From Candidatus Bathycorpusculum hydrogenotrophicum (GTDB taxonomy: Archaea > Thermoproteota > Bathyarchaeia > Bathyarchaeales > Bathycorpusculaceae), in contig WRCX01000014.1 in assembly GCA_009783705.1 (NCBI GenBank), forward strand, positions 1 to 34,319: DNA of 34,319 nt. Direction: 5' to 3'. Positions 8,184 to 15,569 of the stretch are shown piece after piece. Position numbers and translations under genes: made by a program. The notes under the pieces are model-generated. The model was not told the origin of the DNA and searched no databases. It was given only the letters and a program-made list of their open reading frames with translations. Every line of letters starts with the position of its first letter. Position 1 is the first letter of the stretch.

Positions 8184-8721
8184 TGCGACTGCAGCAATAA
8201 TTAAAACTTGGCAAGAGCAGCCAATGCTCCAGCCCAAGATTGAGAAAGTCGTTGTGAACCTCAACGCAGGCAAATCCGGCGAACCTCTTGAAAAAGCCAT
8301 CTCGGTGCTAAAAGAAATCACTGGACGCAACCCTGTTAAGCGACGCGCCAAAAAATCCGTCCGCGACTTTGGTATACGTGAAGGTGAATCCATCGCGGTC
8401 GTTGTAACCCTGCGCAAGCAGGAAGCCATTGACTTCCTAAAGAAAATCCTGCCTGTAGTCGATAACAAAATCTCCAGGCGTTGCTTTGATGTCCGCGGCA
8501 ACTTTAGCTTCGGACTCAAAGAACACATCGACATCCCCGGAGTCAAATACGACCCCGAAATCGGCATCTTCGGTATGGATATCTGTGTCACCATAAACCG
8601 CCCCGGCCGCCGCATAACGATCCGCAAACGTCAAAGCAAATCGCTAGGTCCAAAGCATGTGCTTAGCGCCGAAGAATCCATAGTCTTTGTAAAACAAACC
8701 TTAGGAGTCGAAATCATCTAG
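8176..8721 (+). CDS. rpl5: Ribosomal protein L5 (uL5)
   Basis: Central-protuberance protein that contacts 5S rRNA and the P-site tRNA elbow. Typical segments are MLQPKIEKVVVNLNAGKSGEPLEKAISVLKEITGRNPV, KKSVRDFGIREGESIAVVVTLR and FSFGLKEHIDIPGVKYDPEIGIFGMDI. GGAGG at 8162-8166, inside the end of rps4e, serves the ATG at 8176. The 8-nt overlap suggests coupled translation. Confidence 0.97.
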   Translation: MSDATAAIIKTWQEQPMLQPKIEKVVVNLNAGKSGEPLEKAISVLKEITGRNPVKRRAKKSVRDFGIREGESIAVVVTLRKQEAIDFLKKILPVVDNKISRRCFDVRGNFSFGLKEHIDIPGVKYDPEIGIFGMDICVTINRPGRRITIRKRQSKSLGPKHVLSAEESIVFVKQTLGVEII

Positions 8722-8730
8722 GTGTAATGT

Positions 8731-8895
8731 ATGGGAAAACAGCAAGTCAAAAAAGAACGAAAATACGGCAAAGGTTCACGTCCATGCGTAAGATGCGGTT
8801 CATTTGGTCCAGTCATTCGACGTTACGATTTATATTTATGCAGGACATGCTTTAGAGAAGCTGCACCCAAATTAGGTTTCAAAAAATATGAGTAG
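8731..8895 (+). CDS. rps14: Ribosomal protein S14 (uS14, zinc-ribbon form)
   Basis: 54-residue small-subunit head protein, too short for many ORF callers. Starts [19 protein letters not shown] and has two CxxC pairs (Cys19, Cys22, Cys37, Cys40) that bind one zinc, as in archaeal and type Z S14. It lies in the conserved L5-S14-S8 order, 9 bases after the L5 stop, with GGTG at 8721-8724 as a weak ribosome binding site. Confidence 0.95.
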   Translation: MGKQQVKKERKYGKGSRPCVRCGSFGPVIRRYDLYLCRTCFREAAPKLGFKKYE

Positions 8896-8910
8896 GAGCT
8901 AAAGAACAAA

Positions 8911-9294
8911 ATGGATACCTTAACTAATGGTCTTGTTACCATAATCAACAACGAAACCCGAAACAAACGGGAATGCATCATTAGCCCTGCCTCTAAACTA
9001 TTGGGACGCGTCTTGCGTATCATGCAGCTCAACGGTTACATAGGCGAATTCGAATTCATCGATGACGGGCGTCAAGGCAAATTTAAAGTCCAACTCCTTG
9101 GCAGAATAAACAAATGCGGCCCTGTAAAACCACGCTTCGCAGTTAAAGCCACCGAATATGAGGATTGGGAAAAACGATTTTTGCCCTCACGTGATGTGGG
9201 TATCATGGTTGTTTCCACCTCAAAAGGAGTCATTGCCCACAAAGACGCCGAAGAGAAAAACATTGGAGGAAGGCTGCTAGCCTTCGTGTATTAG
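8911..9294 (+). CDS. rps8: Ribosomal protein S8 (uS8)
   Basis: 16S rRNA-binding protein of the central domain, important in platform assembly. The archaeal type is seen from [39 protein letters not shown] and the C-terminal [41 protein letters not shown] at 8894-8898 overlaps the S14 stop and gives a 12-nt spacing to the ATG. Length 127 is normal. Confidence 0.97.
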   Translation: MDTLTNGLVTIINNETRNKRECIISPASKLLGRVLRIMQLNGYIGEFEFIDDGRQGKFKVQLLGRINKCGPVKPRFAVKATEYEDWEKRFLPSRDVGIMVVSTSKGVIAHKDAEEKNIGGRLLAFVY

Positions 9295-9306
9295 GAGAAC
9301 ATTACA

Positions 9307-9855
9307 ATGCGTCTTCCAGAAGTATCCCGAACAGTTGAAGTCCCAGACGATATAACTCTCAGTTTAACTGGCAAAGTTGTCAGCGTAAAGGGTGCCAAGG
9401 GTAGCATCACACGCGACTTCTCCTTTGCCCCCATAGAGATAGCAAGCGAAGGCAAAAACGTCCGCATATCCGCCAAATGGCCGCGCAAAAAAGAAGCCGC
9501 CCTAGTCGGCACCATCTACTCACATATAAACAACATGATCGTAGGCGTCACCAAAGGCTACTCATACAAACTAAAAATTGTCTTCTCCCACTTCCCCATA
9601 ACAGTTAAACTACAAGGCAAATCCCTCCTGGTCATAGAAAACTTTACCGGCGAACGCAGACCCCGATGCGTCGAAATCTTGGGCGGTGTCAAAGTTCAAC
9701 TTGAACCCGAAGACATCATCATCGAAGGTATAAACCTCGAAGACGTCAGCCAAACCGCCGCAAATATTGAACAATCCACCAAAGTCCGCAAAAAAGACCC
9801 CCGTGTCTTCCTTGACGGCATCTATGTCTATGAACGAAACGAAGGTATGGCATAA
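9307..9855 (+). CDS. rpl6: Ribosomal protein L6 (uL6)
   Basis: Two-domain large-subunit protein near the sarcin-ricin loop and factor-binding site. Seen in MRLPEVSRTVEVPDDITLSLTGKVVSVKGAKGSITRDF and the second domain with GVTKGYSYKLKIVFSHFPITVKL and DVSQTAANIEQSTKVRKKDPRVFLDGIYVYER. GGAG precedes the ATG by about 10 nt. The stop TAA shares an A with the ATG of rpl32e (TAATG). Confidence 0.97.
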   Translation: MRLPEVSRTVEVPDDITLSLTGKVVSVKGAKGSITRDFSFAPIEIASEGKNVRISAKWPRKKEAALVGTIYSHINNMIVGVTKGYSYKLKIVFSHFPITVKLQGKSLLVIENFTGERRPRCVEILGGVKVQLEPEDIIIEGINLEDVSQTAANIEQSTKVRKKDPRVFLDGIYVYERNEGMA

Positions 9856-10442
9856 TGAGCGAAAAAAAAGTTTCCCCCTCACGAAAAGCCCTCCAAGTCC
9901 GAGCCCGCGCTAAAAACAAAAAACCAAACTTTGTACGCGCGGAAAGCTGGCGGTTTGCACGCTTTAGCCTAAGCTGGCGCAAACCCCGAGGACTCGACAA
10001 CAAAATACGCCGAAAAATCAAAGGCTGGCCACCCGGACCAAGCACCGGCTACAAAGGCCCCAAAATCGCCCGCTACCTCCACCCATCCGGCTACCGCGAA
10101 GTCATAGTCCACAATGTCGATGATCTAACCAACATCGACGCACAAACCCAAGCTATCCGCATCGGCCACACCGTCGGCAAACGAAAACGCGCAGATATCA
10201 TCACCAAAGCCAAAGAACTCGACATAAAAATCCTAAACTTCACCGCCACAACAAAACCCAAAGAAACAAACGAAGAAAACGACAAAGAAACAGAAACAGA
10301 AACCACTGACGAAGAAAAAACAACCAAAGCAGCCAAAGAAAGCAAAGAAAAGTCTAAGCCTAAAAAAGAAAAGAAACAAAAGAAGGCACCCAAAAAAGAA
10401 AAGAAATCTAATAAATCCAAGAAAGGAGACAAAAAGCAATGA
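9855..10442 (+). CDS. rpl32e: Ribosomal protein L32e (eL32) with Lys/Glu tail
   Basis: Archaeal/eukaryotic large-subunit protein. The core has NFVRAESWRFARFSLSWRKPRGLDNKIRRKIKGWPPGPSTGYK and AIRIGHTVGKRKRADIITKAKELDIKILN, and ends near residue 131. About 63 further residues are mostly Lys, Glu and Thr (KKEKKQKKAPKKEKKSNKSK), roughly half as long again as the core. The AAGGAGA that serves rpl19e lies inside this tail (10423-10430). The L19e ATG overlaps the stop by 4 nt. Confidence 0.96.
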   Translation: MSEKKVSPSRKALQVRARAKNKKPNFVRAESWRFARFSLSWRKPRGLDNKIRRKIKGWPPGPSTGYKGPKIARYLHPSGYREVIVHNVDDLTNIDAQTQAIRIGHTVGKRKRADIITKAKELDIKILNFTATTKPKETNEENDKETETETTDEEKTTKAAKESKEKSKPKKEKKQKKAPKKEKKSNKSKKGDKKQ

Positions 10443-10894
10443 CTAATCTAAGCGGACAAAGACGATTGGCAGCCCAGATCCTCAAAATCGGCCAAAACCG
10501 CGTTTGGATAAACCCTGACCGCATCGATGATGTAGATGGCGCCATCACACGCGAAGAAATTCGCAAACTCATTCACGAAAAAGTCATCGTTTCCCTACCC
10601 CAAAAAGGCGTAAGCCGCTCACGCGCAAAAACCATACGCGCTAAAAAACGCCTCGGCAGACGAAGCGGCCCCGGCAGTGTCACAGGTGCAGGATACGCCA
10701 AGGTCACCCAAAAAGACGCTTGGATGCTCAAAATCCGCTCTCTGCGCCGCAAACTCCGCGAACTAAAAGCCAGCCGCACTATAAGCGAAACCACCTACAC
10801 CCAATACTACCGTATAGCTGGTAGCGGCAGATTTGATTCCATCGCAGAGTTAGAACGTCACCTAAAAGAAAACGACCTATGGAGAAAACGTTAA
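10439..10894 (+). CDS. rpl19e: Ribosomal protein L19e (eL19)
   Basis: Archaeal/eukaryotic large-subunit protein with a long helical tail reaching across subunits (intersubunit bridge). MTNLSGQRRLAAQILKIGQNRVWINPDRIDDVDGAITREEIRKLIHEKVI is diagnostic, followed by SRSRAKTIRAKKRLGRRSGPGSVTGA and a helical Arg/Lys-rich C-terminus. 151 residues is normal. It is followed with no gap by rpl18. Confidence 0.97.
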   Translation: MTNLSGQRRLAAQILKIGQNRVWINPDRIDDVDGAITREEIRKLIHEKVIVSLPQKGVSRSRAKTIRAKKRLGRRSGPGSVTGAGYAKVTQKDAWMLKIRSLRRKLRELKASRTISETTYTQYYRIAGSGRFDSIAELERHLKENDLWRKR

Positions 10895-11959
10895 ATGGCA
10901 AACAGCAGCAACTACCGCGTTCAGCTAAGACGCAGACGCGAAGGAAAAACAGACTACCAAGCACGTAAAGCACTAGTCATATCTGGCCGACCACGGCTTG
11001 TCACCCGAACCTCACTCAAAAACGCAAACGCCCAAATAATCATCGCAAAACCCATCGGCGACCACACCGTAGCCGCCGCCAACAGCCGCGAACTGATCAA
11101 AAAATACGGCTGGAAAGCACCCGCAGGCAACCTCCCAGCAGCATATCTAACCGGATTACTCTGCGGCCTAAAAGCAAAAACCGCAGGCATAGACGAAGCC
11201 ATCCTAGACATCGGATTAATCCCCCCAACCAAAGGCGCAAGAATCTTCGCCATCCTACACGGCGTCATCGACGCAAACGTCGAAATCCCCCACGGCGACA
11301 AAAAAATCGTCGAAAACCGCGCCAAAGGCGACCACATCGCATACTACGCCAAAGCCCTCCAAACAGACGAAGACACAAACACCTACAAAGCCAAATTCAC
11401 CAAATACAACGCCCAAGGCATCGCACCAGAAACCATAGCCGAACACTTCAGCAAAGTCCGAAACAACATCATAGTAGCATTCAAAGACGCCCAAGTCGCA
11501 CCCGAACCCCCAAGCGCACCCCAACCCAAAACAAAACCCAAACCCAAAACCGAAACCAAACCCACAACAAAACCCAAACCAACCGAAACCCAGCCAACAG
11601 CAACAACCGAGCAACAACAACCAAAGCCCTCTAAAGCAACCGAAACAGCTCCAACCGAAACAAAAGAAGCAAAAGCTCCCGAAGAAGTGGTGAAGCCTAA
11701 AACCAAAGCCGCCAAAGAAACCCCGCCTGAAGAAACCGAGGCCCCAACCAAAGTTGCCAAAGAAAAAGCCGCACCCACAAAAGCCTCCGTAAAGAAAGCA
11801 GAGACGGCCCCGGCTAAAACCAAAGCCGCCAAAGAAGAAGAAATAGAAGAAGAATCTCCCACTAAAGAAAAAGCATCCTCCAAAAAGAAAACCCCCGAAA
11901 AAAAGGAGCCAGCTGCTAAAGCTGTCGCCAAACCAAAGAAGGGTGAAAAGAAAGAATGA
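10895..11959 (+). CDS. rpl18: Ribosomal protein L18 (uL18) with about 150-residue low-complexity tail
   Basis: 5S rRNA-binding protein of the central protuberance. The core, about residues 1-200, shows YRVQLRRRREGKTDYQARKALVISGRPRLVTRTSLKNANAQII and GLIPPTKGARIFAILHGVIDANVEIPHGD. From about residue 202 to 354 the sequence is built from Lys, Pro, Thr, Ala and Glu, with repeating KTKAAKE and KPKPT-like units. Archaeal L18 is normally near 190-200 residues, so this is a near doubling. The tail DNA is very A/C rich. The stop overlaps rps5 by 4 nt. Confidence 0.95.
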   Translation: MANSSNYRVQLRRRREGKTDYQARKALVISGRPRLVTRTSLKNANAQIIIAKPIGDHTVAAANSRELIKKYGWKAPAGNLPAAYLTGLLCGLKAKTAGIDEAILDIGLIPPTKGARIFAILHGVIDANVEIPHGDKKIVENRAKGDHIAYYAKALQTDEDTNTYKAKFTKYNAQGIAPETIAEHFSKVRNNIIVAFKDAQVAPEPPSAPQPKTKPKPKTETKPTTKPKPTETQPTATTEQQQPKPSKATETAPTETKEAKAPEEVVKPKTKAAKETPPEETEAPTKVAKEKAAPTKASVKKAETAPAKTKAAKEEEIEEESPTKEKASSKKKTPEKKEPAAKAVAKPKKGEKKE

Positions 11960-12621
11960 GCAGAAACCAACGAGATAGAAGCCGAGACAGCGATCGTCGC
12001 GCACAAAGTCTCGAACAATGGGTCCCAAGAACTCGCTTGGGCAAAATGATCCAAGAAGGCAAAATCACAACCATCGAAGAAGTCTTCTTAACAGGCATAA
12101 AAATCAGCGAATCACAAATCGTCGACTCCCTATTACCTGACCTCCAAGAAGAAGTCATAAACGTCAACCTCGTCCAAAAACAAACCGACGCCGGAGAAAA
12201 AAGCCGCTTCAAAGCCATCGTTGCAGTCGGCAACCGCGACGGCTACATCGGATTAGGCCAAGGCAAAGCGAGCCAAGTCCGCAACGCCATCGAAAAAGCC
12301 GCAGTCAACGCCCGCCTAAACGTCATCCCCGTTAAACGCGGATGCGGAAGCTGGGAATGCGGATGCGGCAAACCCCACAGCGTCCCCTTCCAAGTAGAGG
12401 GCAAATGCGGCGGTGTCCGTGTCGTTATCGTCCCCGGCCCAAGAGGCCTGGGTCTAGTCTCAAGCGAAGTCGCCAAAGTCATCTTAGGACTAGCAGGCGT
12501 CAAAGACCTCTGGATGCGTAGCTACGGCTCAACAAGAACCGTACCCTCATACGCATGCGCCATCTTTGACGGACTAACCAAAACCTATAACCTAATTACA
12601 ACAACCGATTGGGTGAAGTAA
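11956..12621 (+). CDS. rps5: Ribosomal protein S5 (uS5)
   Basis: Small-subunit protein at the mRNA entry tunnel, involved in decoding accuracy. The N-terminal double-stranded RNA-binding-like domain is seen in VNLVQKQTDAGEKSRFKAIVAVGNRDGYIGLGQGKASQVRNAIEKA, then the GCGSWECGCGKPHSVPF archaeal insert and the second domain VRVVIVPGPRGLGLVSSEVAKVILGLAGVKDLWMRSYGSTRT. ATG 11956 overlaps the L18 stop (ATGA). Confidence 0.97.
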   Translation: MSRNQRDRSRDSDRRAQSLEQWVPRTRLGKMIQEGKITTIEEVFLTGIKISESQIVDSLLPDLQEEVINVNLVQKQTDAGEKSRFKAIVAVGNRDGYIGLGQGKASQVRNAIEKAAVNARLNVIPVKRGCGSWECGCGKPHSVPFQVEGKCGGVRVVIVPGPRGLGLVSSEVAKVILGLAGVKDLWMRSYGSTRTVPSYACAIFDGLTKTYNLITTTDWVK

Positions 12622-12622
12622 C

Positions 12623-13120
12623 ATGGCACAACAAACACAAACACAACCAAACGACATCAAAAGCATCATAGTCATCAAAGTCCGCGGAACCATCAGCGCC
12701 CGCAGAGAAACACGCGAAACCCTCGACCTCCTCCGCCTAACACACACAAACCACGCCATCCTCATCGACAACCGCCCAGCCTACAAAGGCATGCTCCAAC
12801 GCGTCAACAACTATGTCACCTGGGGCGAACCCACCAAAGAAACCGTCATAGCTCTCCTAGAAAAACGCGGCAGATTAGCAGGCGACAAAAAACTCGCCGA
12901 AAACCTCGCAGTAACAGGCTACCAAACAATCGACGAAATAGCTGATGATATCCTAAGCGGCAAAATCGCATACAAAAACCTACCCGCCATCGAAGCACGC
13001 TTCAAACTCCACCCCCCAAGCAAAGGCTACCACGGCGCAATCAAAAAATCCTTCCGCACAGGCGGCGAAGCAGGCTACCGCGGCGAAGCCATCAATGACC
13101 TCGTCAAACGCATGATCTAA
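12623..13120 (+). CDS. rpl30: Ribosomal protein L30 (uL30, archaeal type)
   Basis: Large-subunit protein of the ferredoxin-like fold. Archaeal length (165 residues against about 60 in bacteria), with IIVIKVRGTISARRETRETLDLLRLTHTNHAILIDNRPAYKGMLQRVNNYVTWGE and the C-terminal FKLHPPSKGYHGAIKKSFRTGGEAGYRGEAINDLVKRMI. The ATG is one base after the S5 stop. This is the last gene before the accessory island; rpl15, its normal next neighbour, lies 12.5 kb away. Confidence 0.96.
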   Translation: MAQQTQTQPNDIKSIIVIKVRGTISARRETRETLDLLRLTHTNHAILIDNRPAYKGMLQRVNNYVTWGEPTKETVIALLEKRGRLAGDKKLAENLAVTGYQTIDEIADDILSGKIAYKNLPAIEARFKLHPPSKGYHGAIKKSFRTGGEAGYRGEAINDLVKRMI

Positions 13121-13459
13121 TCCTCCAAATTTCAATCTTTATTTTTTGTTATCTTAAGCTACTGCTTGGCAGGTTTGGCTACACTTATTTGTGCCAGATC
13201 TTTGGTATTTGACTTTGAGGCAGTTTCACAATTTACTCCCAAGAAACAATATCTTTCCAAGTTTTTGAACAATTTTCCTCAATACAAAACTTTAATCTCT
13301 CCGTATTAAATAGTGGTGTAAAATCTCAAACATATATTGTCTAAAACTGTGATTTTGGGTTTAATTCTGTAAAAAGGCCAAGTCAGCAAATGCACAAAAA
13401 TATCTTTGCGTTTGCCTACTTGGGATTAGAGGAAATGGGGTTGATTTGTAGATTCAGTT
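13121..13459. other. Operon end and intergenic region, with poly-T tract
   Basis: Right after rpl30 comes a T-rich tract (CTTTATTTTTTG near 13137-13148) that fits an archaeal terminator. No gene is seen to 13459. A strong inverted repeat at 13378-13423 is listed separately. Confidence 0.5.
13378..13423. terminator. Imperfect 16-bp inverted repeat, possible terminator hairpin
   Basis: Left arm CCAAGTCAGCAAATGC (13378-13393) pairs with GCGTTTGCCTACTTGG (13408-13423) across a 14-nt AT-rich loop; 14 of 16 positions pair if one G-U is allowed. It lies about 37 nt beyond the stop of the minus-strand gene 13460-13858. A terminator or RNA-processing hairpin for that gene is plausible, though it could also be a recombination remnant. 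Confidence 0.45.
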
Positions 13460-13858
13460 TTAAAAACTGTATAATGATATGTCAAATTCTACTTTTTTGG
13501 AGAATTTACTCTCGATATGACCCTTTAGTCCTACCATTTTCTTGTTAAAGTCGACATATGTAGCTACATGACCCTTAGCTACGAACACGTTGATATCTAC
13601 GGCTATCTTGGGGTTAGCAATGTCTAGTCTTCCATTGATTATTTGTTTGCTATAGGCAGACACATTGACTTGGAAATAGCTTTTTTTAAGGTCGTCATTA
13701 TCGATGTGTGCTTCAACAGTCCAGATGAGGGGTCCCCAATTACCTTTCAAGTTAACCGGTGTGGATGGCCGCTCTTGTTTGAGGGTCACCATTTCGGTAT
13801 CATTTAATGGTTTAACGCCATTTTCTGGAAGGCAAGAATCGACAGACTTGACATTCAT
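13460..13858 (-). CDS. Hypothetical small beta-rich protein
   Basis: 132 residues, soluble, no signal peptide or membrane segment, with alternating hydrophobic residues that suggest beta strands (GPLIWTVEAHIDN, SYFQVNVSAYSK, KIAVDINVFVAK, HVATYVDFNKKM). I do not recognise the family. The ATG at 13858 is preferred because GGTGAG lies 6 nt upstream; an in-frame ATG at 13864 would touch that site. Upstream on the same strand is one copy of the shared promoter module (13909-13978), so it probably belongs with the toxin-like genes. A small all-beta protein could be an immunity protein, adaptor or effector; that is inference. Confidence 0.65.
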   Translation of the reverse strand: MNVKSVDSCLPENGVKPLNDTEMVTLKQERPSTPVNLKGNWGPLIWTVEAHIDNDDLKKSYFQVNVSAYSKQIINGRLDIANPKIAVDINVFVAKGHVATYVDFNKKMVGLKGHIESKFSKKVEFDISLYSF

Positions 13859-13908
13859 GGGCATCTCACCAAATCACTTATTTTTAAATTTTTTTCTGCT
13901 TTATTTTT

Positions 13909-13978
13909 ATGTAACATTTTTGTCACATTTGATTATATTATTTGAGGCTAATTTAAATCGAATGTGTAGTTTATGAAA
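13909..13978 (-). promoter_or_regulatory. Shared accessory promoter module, copy 1 (with inverted repeat)
   Basis: Read on the minus strand: TTTCATAAAC, then 10 nt, then ATTTAAATT as TATA-like box, then about 22 nt on ATGTGACAAAAATGTTACAT (13909-13928), a near-perfect inverted repeat with arms ATGTGAC/GTTACAT. The repeat falls where transcription should begin, the usual place for an archaeal repressor. It drives the gene ending at 13460. Confidence 0.6.
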
Positions 13979-14384
13979 TGACTCTGAGTATGTTTTAGCT
14001 TAAATCCCGATAATTTGTCGCCCAAAGAAAAACTCTAAAAAAGCCTCGACAATCCCACAGCATCACAGCCGTTGCATGTAGCGAATTTCTGCTAGCATCA
14101 AAGGGGTGTTTTTGAAATGGAGCGTTGATTTGACGGGCTTTATTTACCAATCCGACAATGCGGCTGTTGATTTAATTTTTGTTTTGTGTGGTGTGTGGAT
14201 GGTGATTTTTGCACTCCGAATTGTTGCCCTGTTGCGAGTGGTAACGGCTCTGTGAGGGGCTTTTTGCCGGCGTGCAAAAATCCAACCGGTCACTATTTCT
14301 TAAAAAAGGATAGTTGCTTTGGTGTTGTTTCCGCGTACTGAACTCACTGTATGGCGCCGTAATTTGTACTGTTGATAGATGCAG
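13979..14384. other. Region without a clear gene; structured inverted repeat inside
   Basis: No gene with a usable start is seen. A start-less + strand frame at 14082-14255 is hydrophobic (DLIFVLCGVWMVIFALRIVALL) and may be a relic of a membrane peptide. TTTTTGCACTCCG (14206-14218) and CGGCGTGCAAAAA (14268-14280) form arms pairing at 12 of 13 positions across 49 nt, with GCCCT and AGGGGC strings that could pair within. The stretch 14101-14148 resembles 18803-18848. Confidence 0.4.
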
Positions 14385-14579
14385 TTACTTTATTGTTGCC
14401 CGTGTAGGGTTGCTAAAGCGCACTTGAAAGTCAGCACCATCTTGGACGCCTTTCCATAATAGTTCGTCGTCTACTCTAACTAGGGCCCCATCACGGCTAC
14501 AAACTTTTAGTAATCCTTTTGTCCCATTTGGGATGCATTTTGATTTTTGATCATCGGGGATGTCTCCCCCATCTGCCAT
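14385..14579 (-). CDS. Hypothetical small protein
   Basis: 64 residues from ATG 14579 (an in-frame TTG at 14585 is possible, and the frame stays open about 60 nt further upstream without a start). Begins MADGGDIPDDQKSKCIPNGTK and continues with a compact beta-like pattern, LLKVCSRDGALVRVDDELLWKGVQDGADFQVRFSN. No membrane segment or known motif is visible. Copy 2 of the shared promoter module lies at 14693-14762 on the same strand, leaving a leader of more than 100 nt, so the true start may be missed or the gene may be shortened. The family is unknown. Confidence 0.5.
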   Translation of the reverse strand: MADGGDIPDDQKSKCIPNGTKGLLKVCSRDGALVRVDDELLWKGVQDGADFQVRFSNPTRATIK

Positions 14580-14692
14580 GTGCAAAGTTTTCGTAGGCCA
14601 AGGTATAAGTCTTGTCCTGAAAAGTTTTCTATTGTAAATTCAAACGATCTATATTTCGTATATTTCGCCGGATTTGTTTCTTATTTTGTTTT

Positions 14693-14762
14693 GTGTAGTA
14701 TTTTTGTCGCAGTTAGTCGTGTTATTTAAAATTAATTTGAGCTAAATGGGTGATTTATGAAC
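14693..14762 (-). promoter_or_regulatory. Shared accessory promoter module, copy 2
   Basis: On the minus strand: GTTCATAAAT, 10 nt, GCTCAAATT, then CTGCGACAAAAATACTACAC in the place of the inverted repeat of copy 1, now weakened. The alignment with copy 1 extends over roughly 150 bases, so the whole upstream region looks duplicated and diverged. It faces the gene at 14385-14579 and is back to back with copy 3. Confidence 0.5.
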
Positions 14763-14932
14763 TGACTTTGAACATAATTCAGCCAAATCTCGCCAATTGC
14801 CAGAAAAACCACAAAACGCCTGAACCGTTCTTTTTGTTTTTTAGTGCTTCATCAAGGCGATGTCTGCCTGATTTGATCTGTGTTTCTGCTTGTATGGCGG
14901 CGAGGCTTGAGTGCACCAGTTTCTAAGGGTTA

Positions 14933-14999
14933 TTTCGTAAACAACTCATTTAACTTAAATTATCTGACGTAATTTACTTAATTGTAACAAAACGTTACA
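14933..14999 (+). promoter_or_regulatory. Shared accessory promoter module, copy 3 (perfect inverted repeat)
   Basis: TTTCGTAAAC, 10 nt, ACTTAAATT (14953-14961, TATA-like), then TGTAAC-AAAAC-GTTACA at 14983-14999, a perfect 6-bp inverted repeat with 5-bp spacer. It overlaps the predicted transcription start and lies 14 nt before the ATG at 15013. A repressor bound here would block initiation. Confidence 0.65.
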
Positions 15000-15012
15000 T
15001 ACAAACTAAAAA

Positions 15013-15549
15013 ATGTGGTTGATAAATGTGGCAGTTCCAAACTCTGTAGGTGTGCCGGTCTCATATTATGAACAAAGGTTTCCCCGAAAAACTGTTGGTC
15101 GGTATACTTCTAATGAACTATCTTCTGTTGGTAATTGCTGGGAATCTGCCTGGATATATCTGAGAGATGAGGGGTTTGATGTGCGTTCCTGGGGATATTT
15201 AGCTTCTATGACAACAGCTGGGAATTATTCTGTGGTGTATCGTCATCCTTCTCAGAGGGTGATTAGGGCGCCTGTCCCTTTTGATGTTGTCCTTAGACAG
15301 TTTAGACAACATGTTGGAGGTCAATTTGTTGCTTTTATCAATACGGGGGATTACATGCCCGGTTTAGTCGCACATGTCATGGCTATGGTTGACGGACGTG
15401 TATATGGGTCACGTAATGCCTGTGTTTTTGGAAATGATGATGCAACTAAACAGGCATTCGGTCACTGGCGAAATATCCCAGGAGATGTTGTAATCGAGTC
15501 CGCGCGTGATTTCAATATTTGTGTTTCGGGTCAATTAGTTCGTGGGTAA
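15013..15549 (+). CDS. Papain-like (NlpC/P60-like) cysteine protein
   Basis: 178 residues, soluble, without signal peptide. GNCWESAWIYL holds a Cys (residue 42) at the start of a helix, the usual place of a papain-fold nucleophile. GLVAHVMAMVDGRVYGSRN holds a His (residue 121) on a strand, followed by polar residues that could complete a triad. The NCWE motif and the later AHV(A/M) strand recur in the last domain of the DUF4157 protein at 31905-33548. The protein may thus be the same kind of effector domain standing alone. Likely activity is peptidase, amidase or acyltransferase; which one is not visible. It has its own promoter (copy 3) and little Shine-Dalgarno signal. The low GC differs from the ribosomal operon beside it. 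Confidence 0.6.
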   Translation: MWLINVAVPNSVGVPVSYYEQRFPRKTVGRYTSNELSSVGNCWESAWIYLRDEGFDVRSWGYLASMTTAGNYSVVYRHPSQRVIRAPVPFDVVLRQFRQHVGGQFVAFINTGDYMPGLVAHVMAMVDGRVYGSRNACVFGNDDATKQAFGHWRNIPGDVVIESARDFNICVSGQLVRG

Positions 15550-15569
15550 TTTAGCCATTATATTAGCAT

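Noticed and set aside
11255-12054. Two long minus-strand ORFs (223 and 257 codons) opposite L18
   Set aside because: Phe/Gly/Cys- or Ser/Val-rich mirrors of the low-complexity L18 tail, without start signals.
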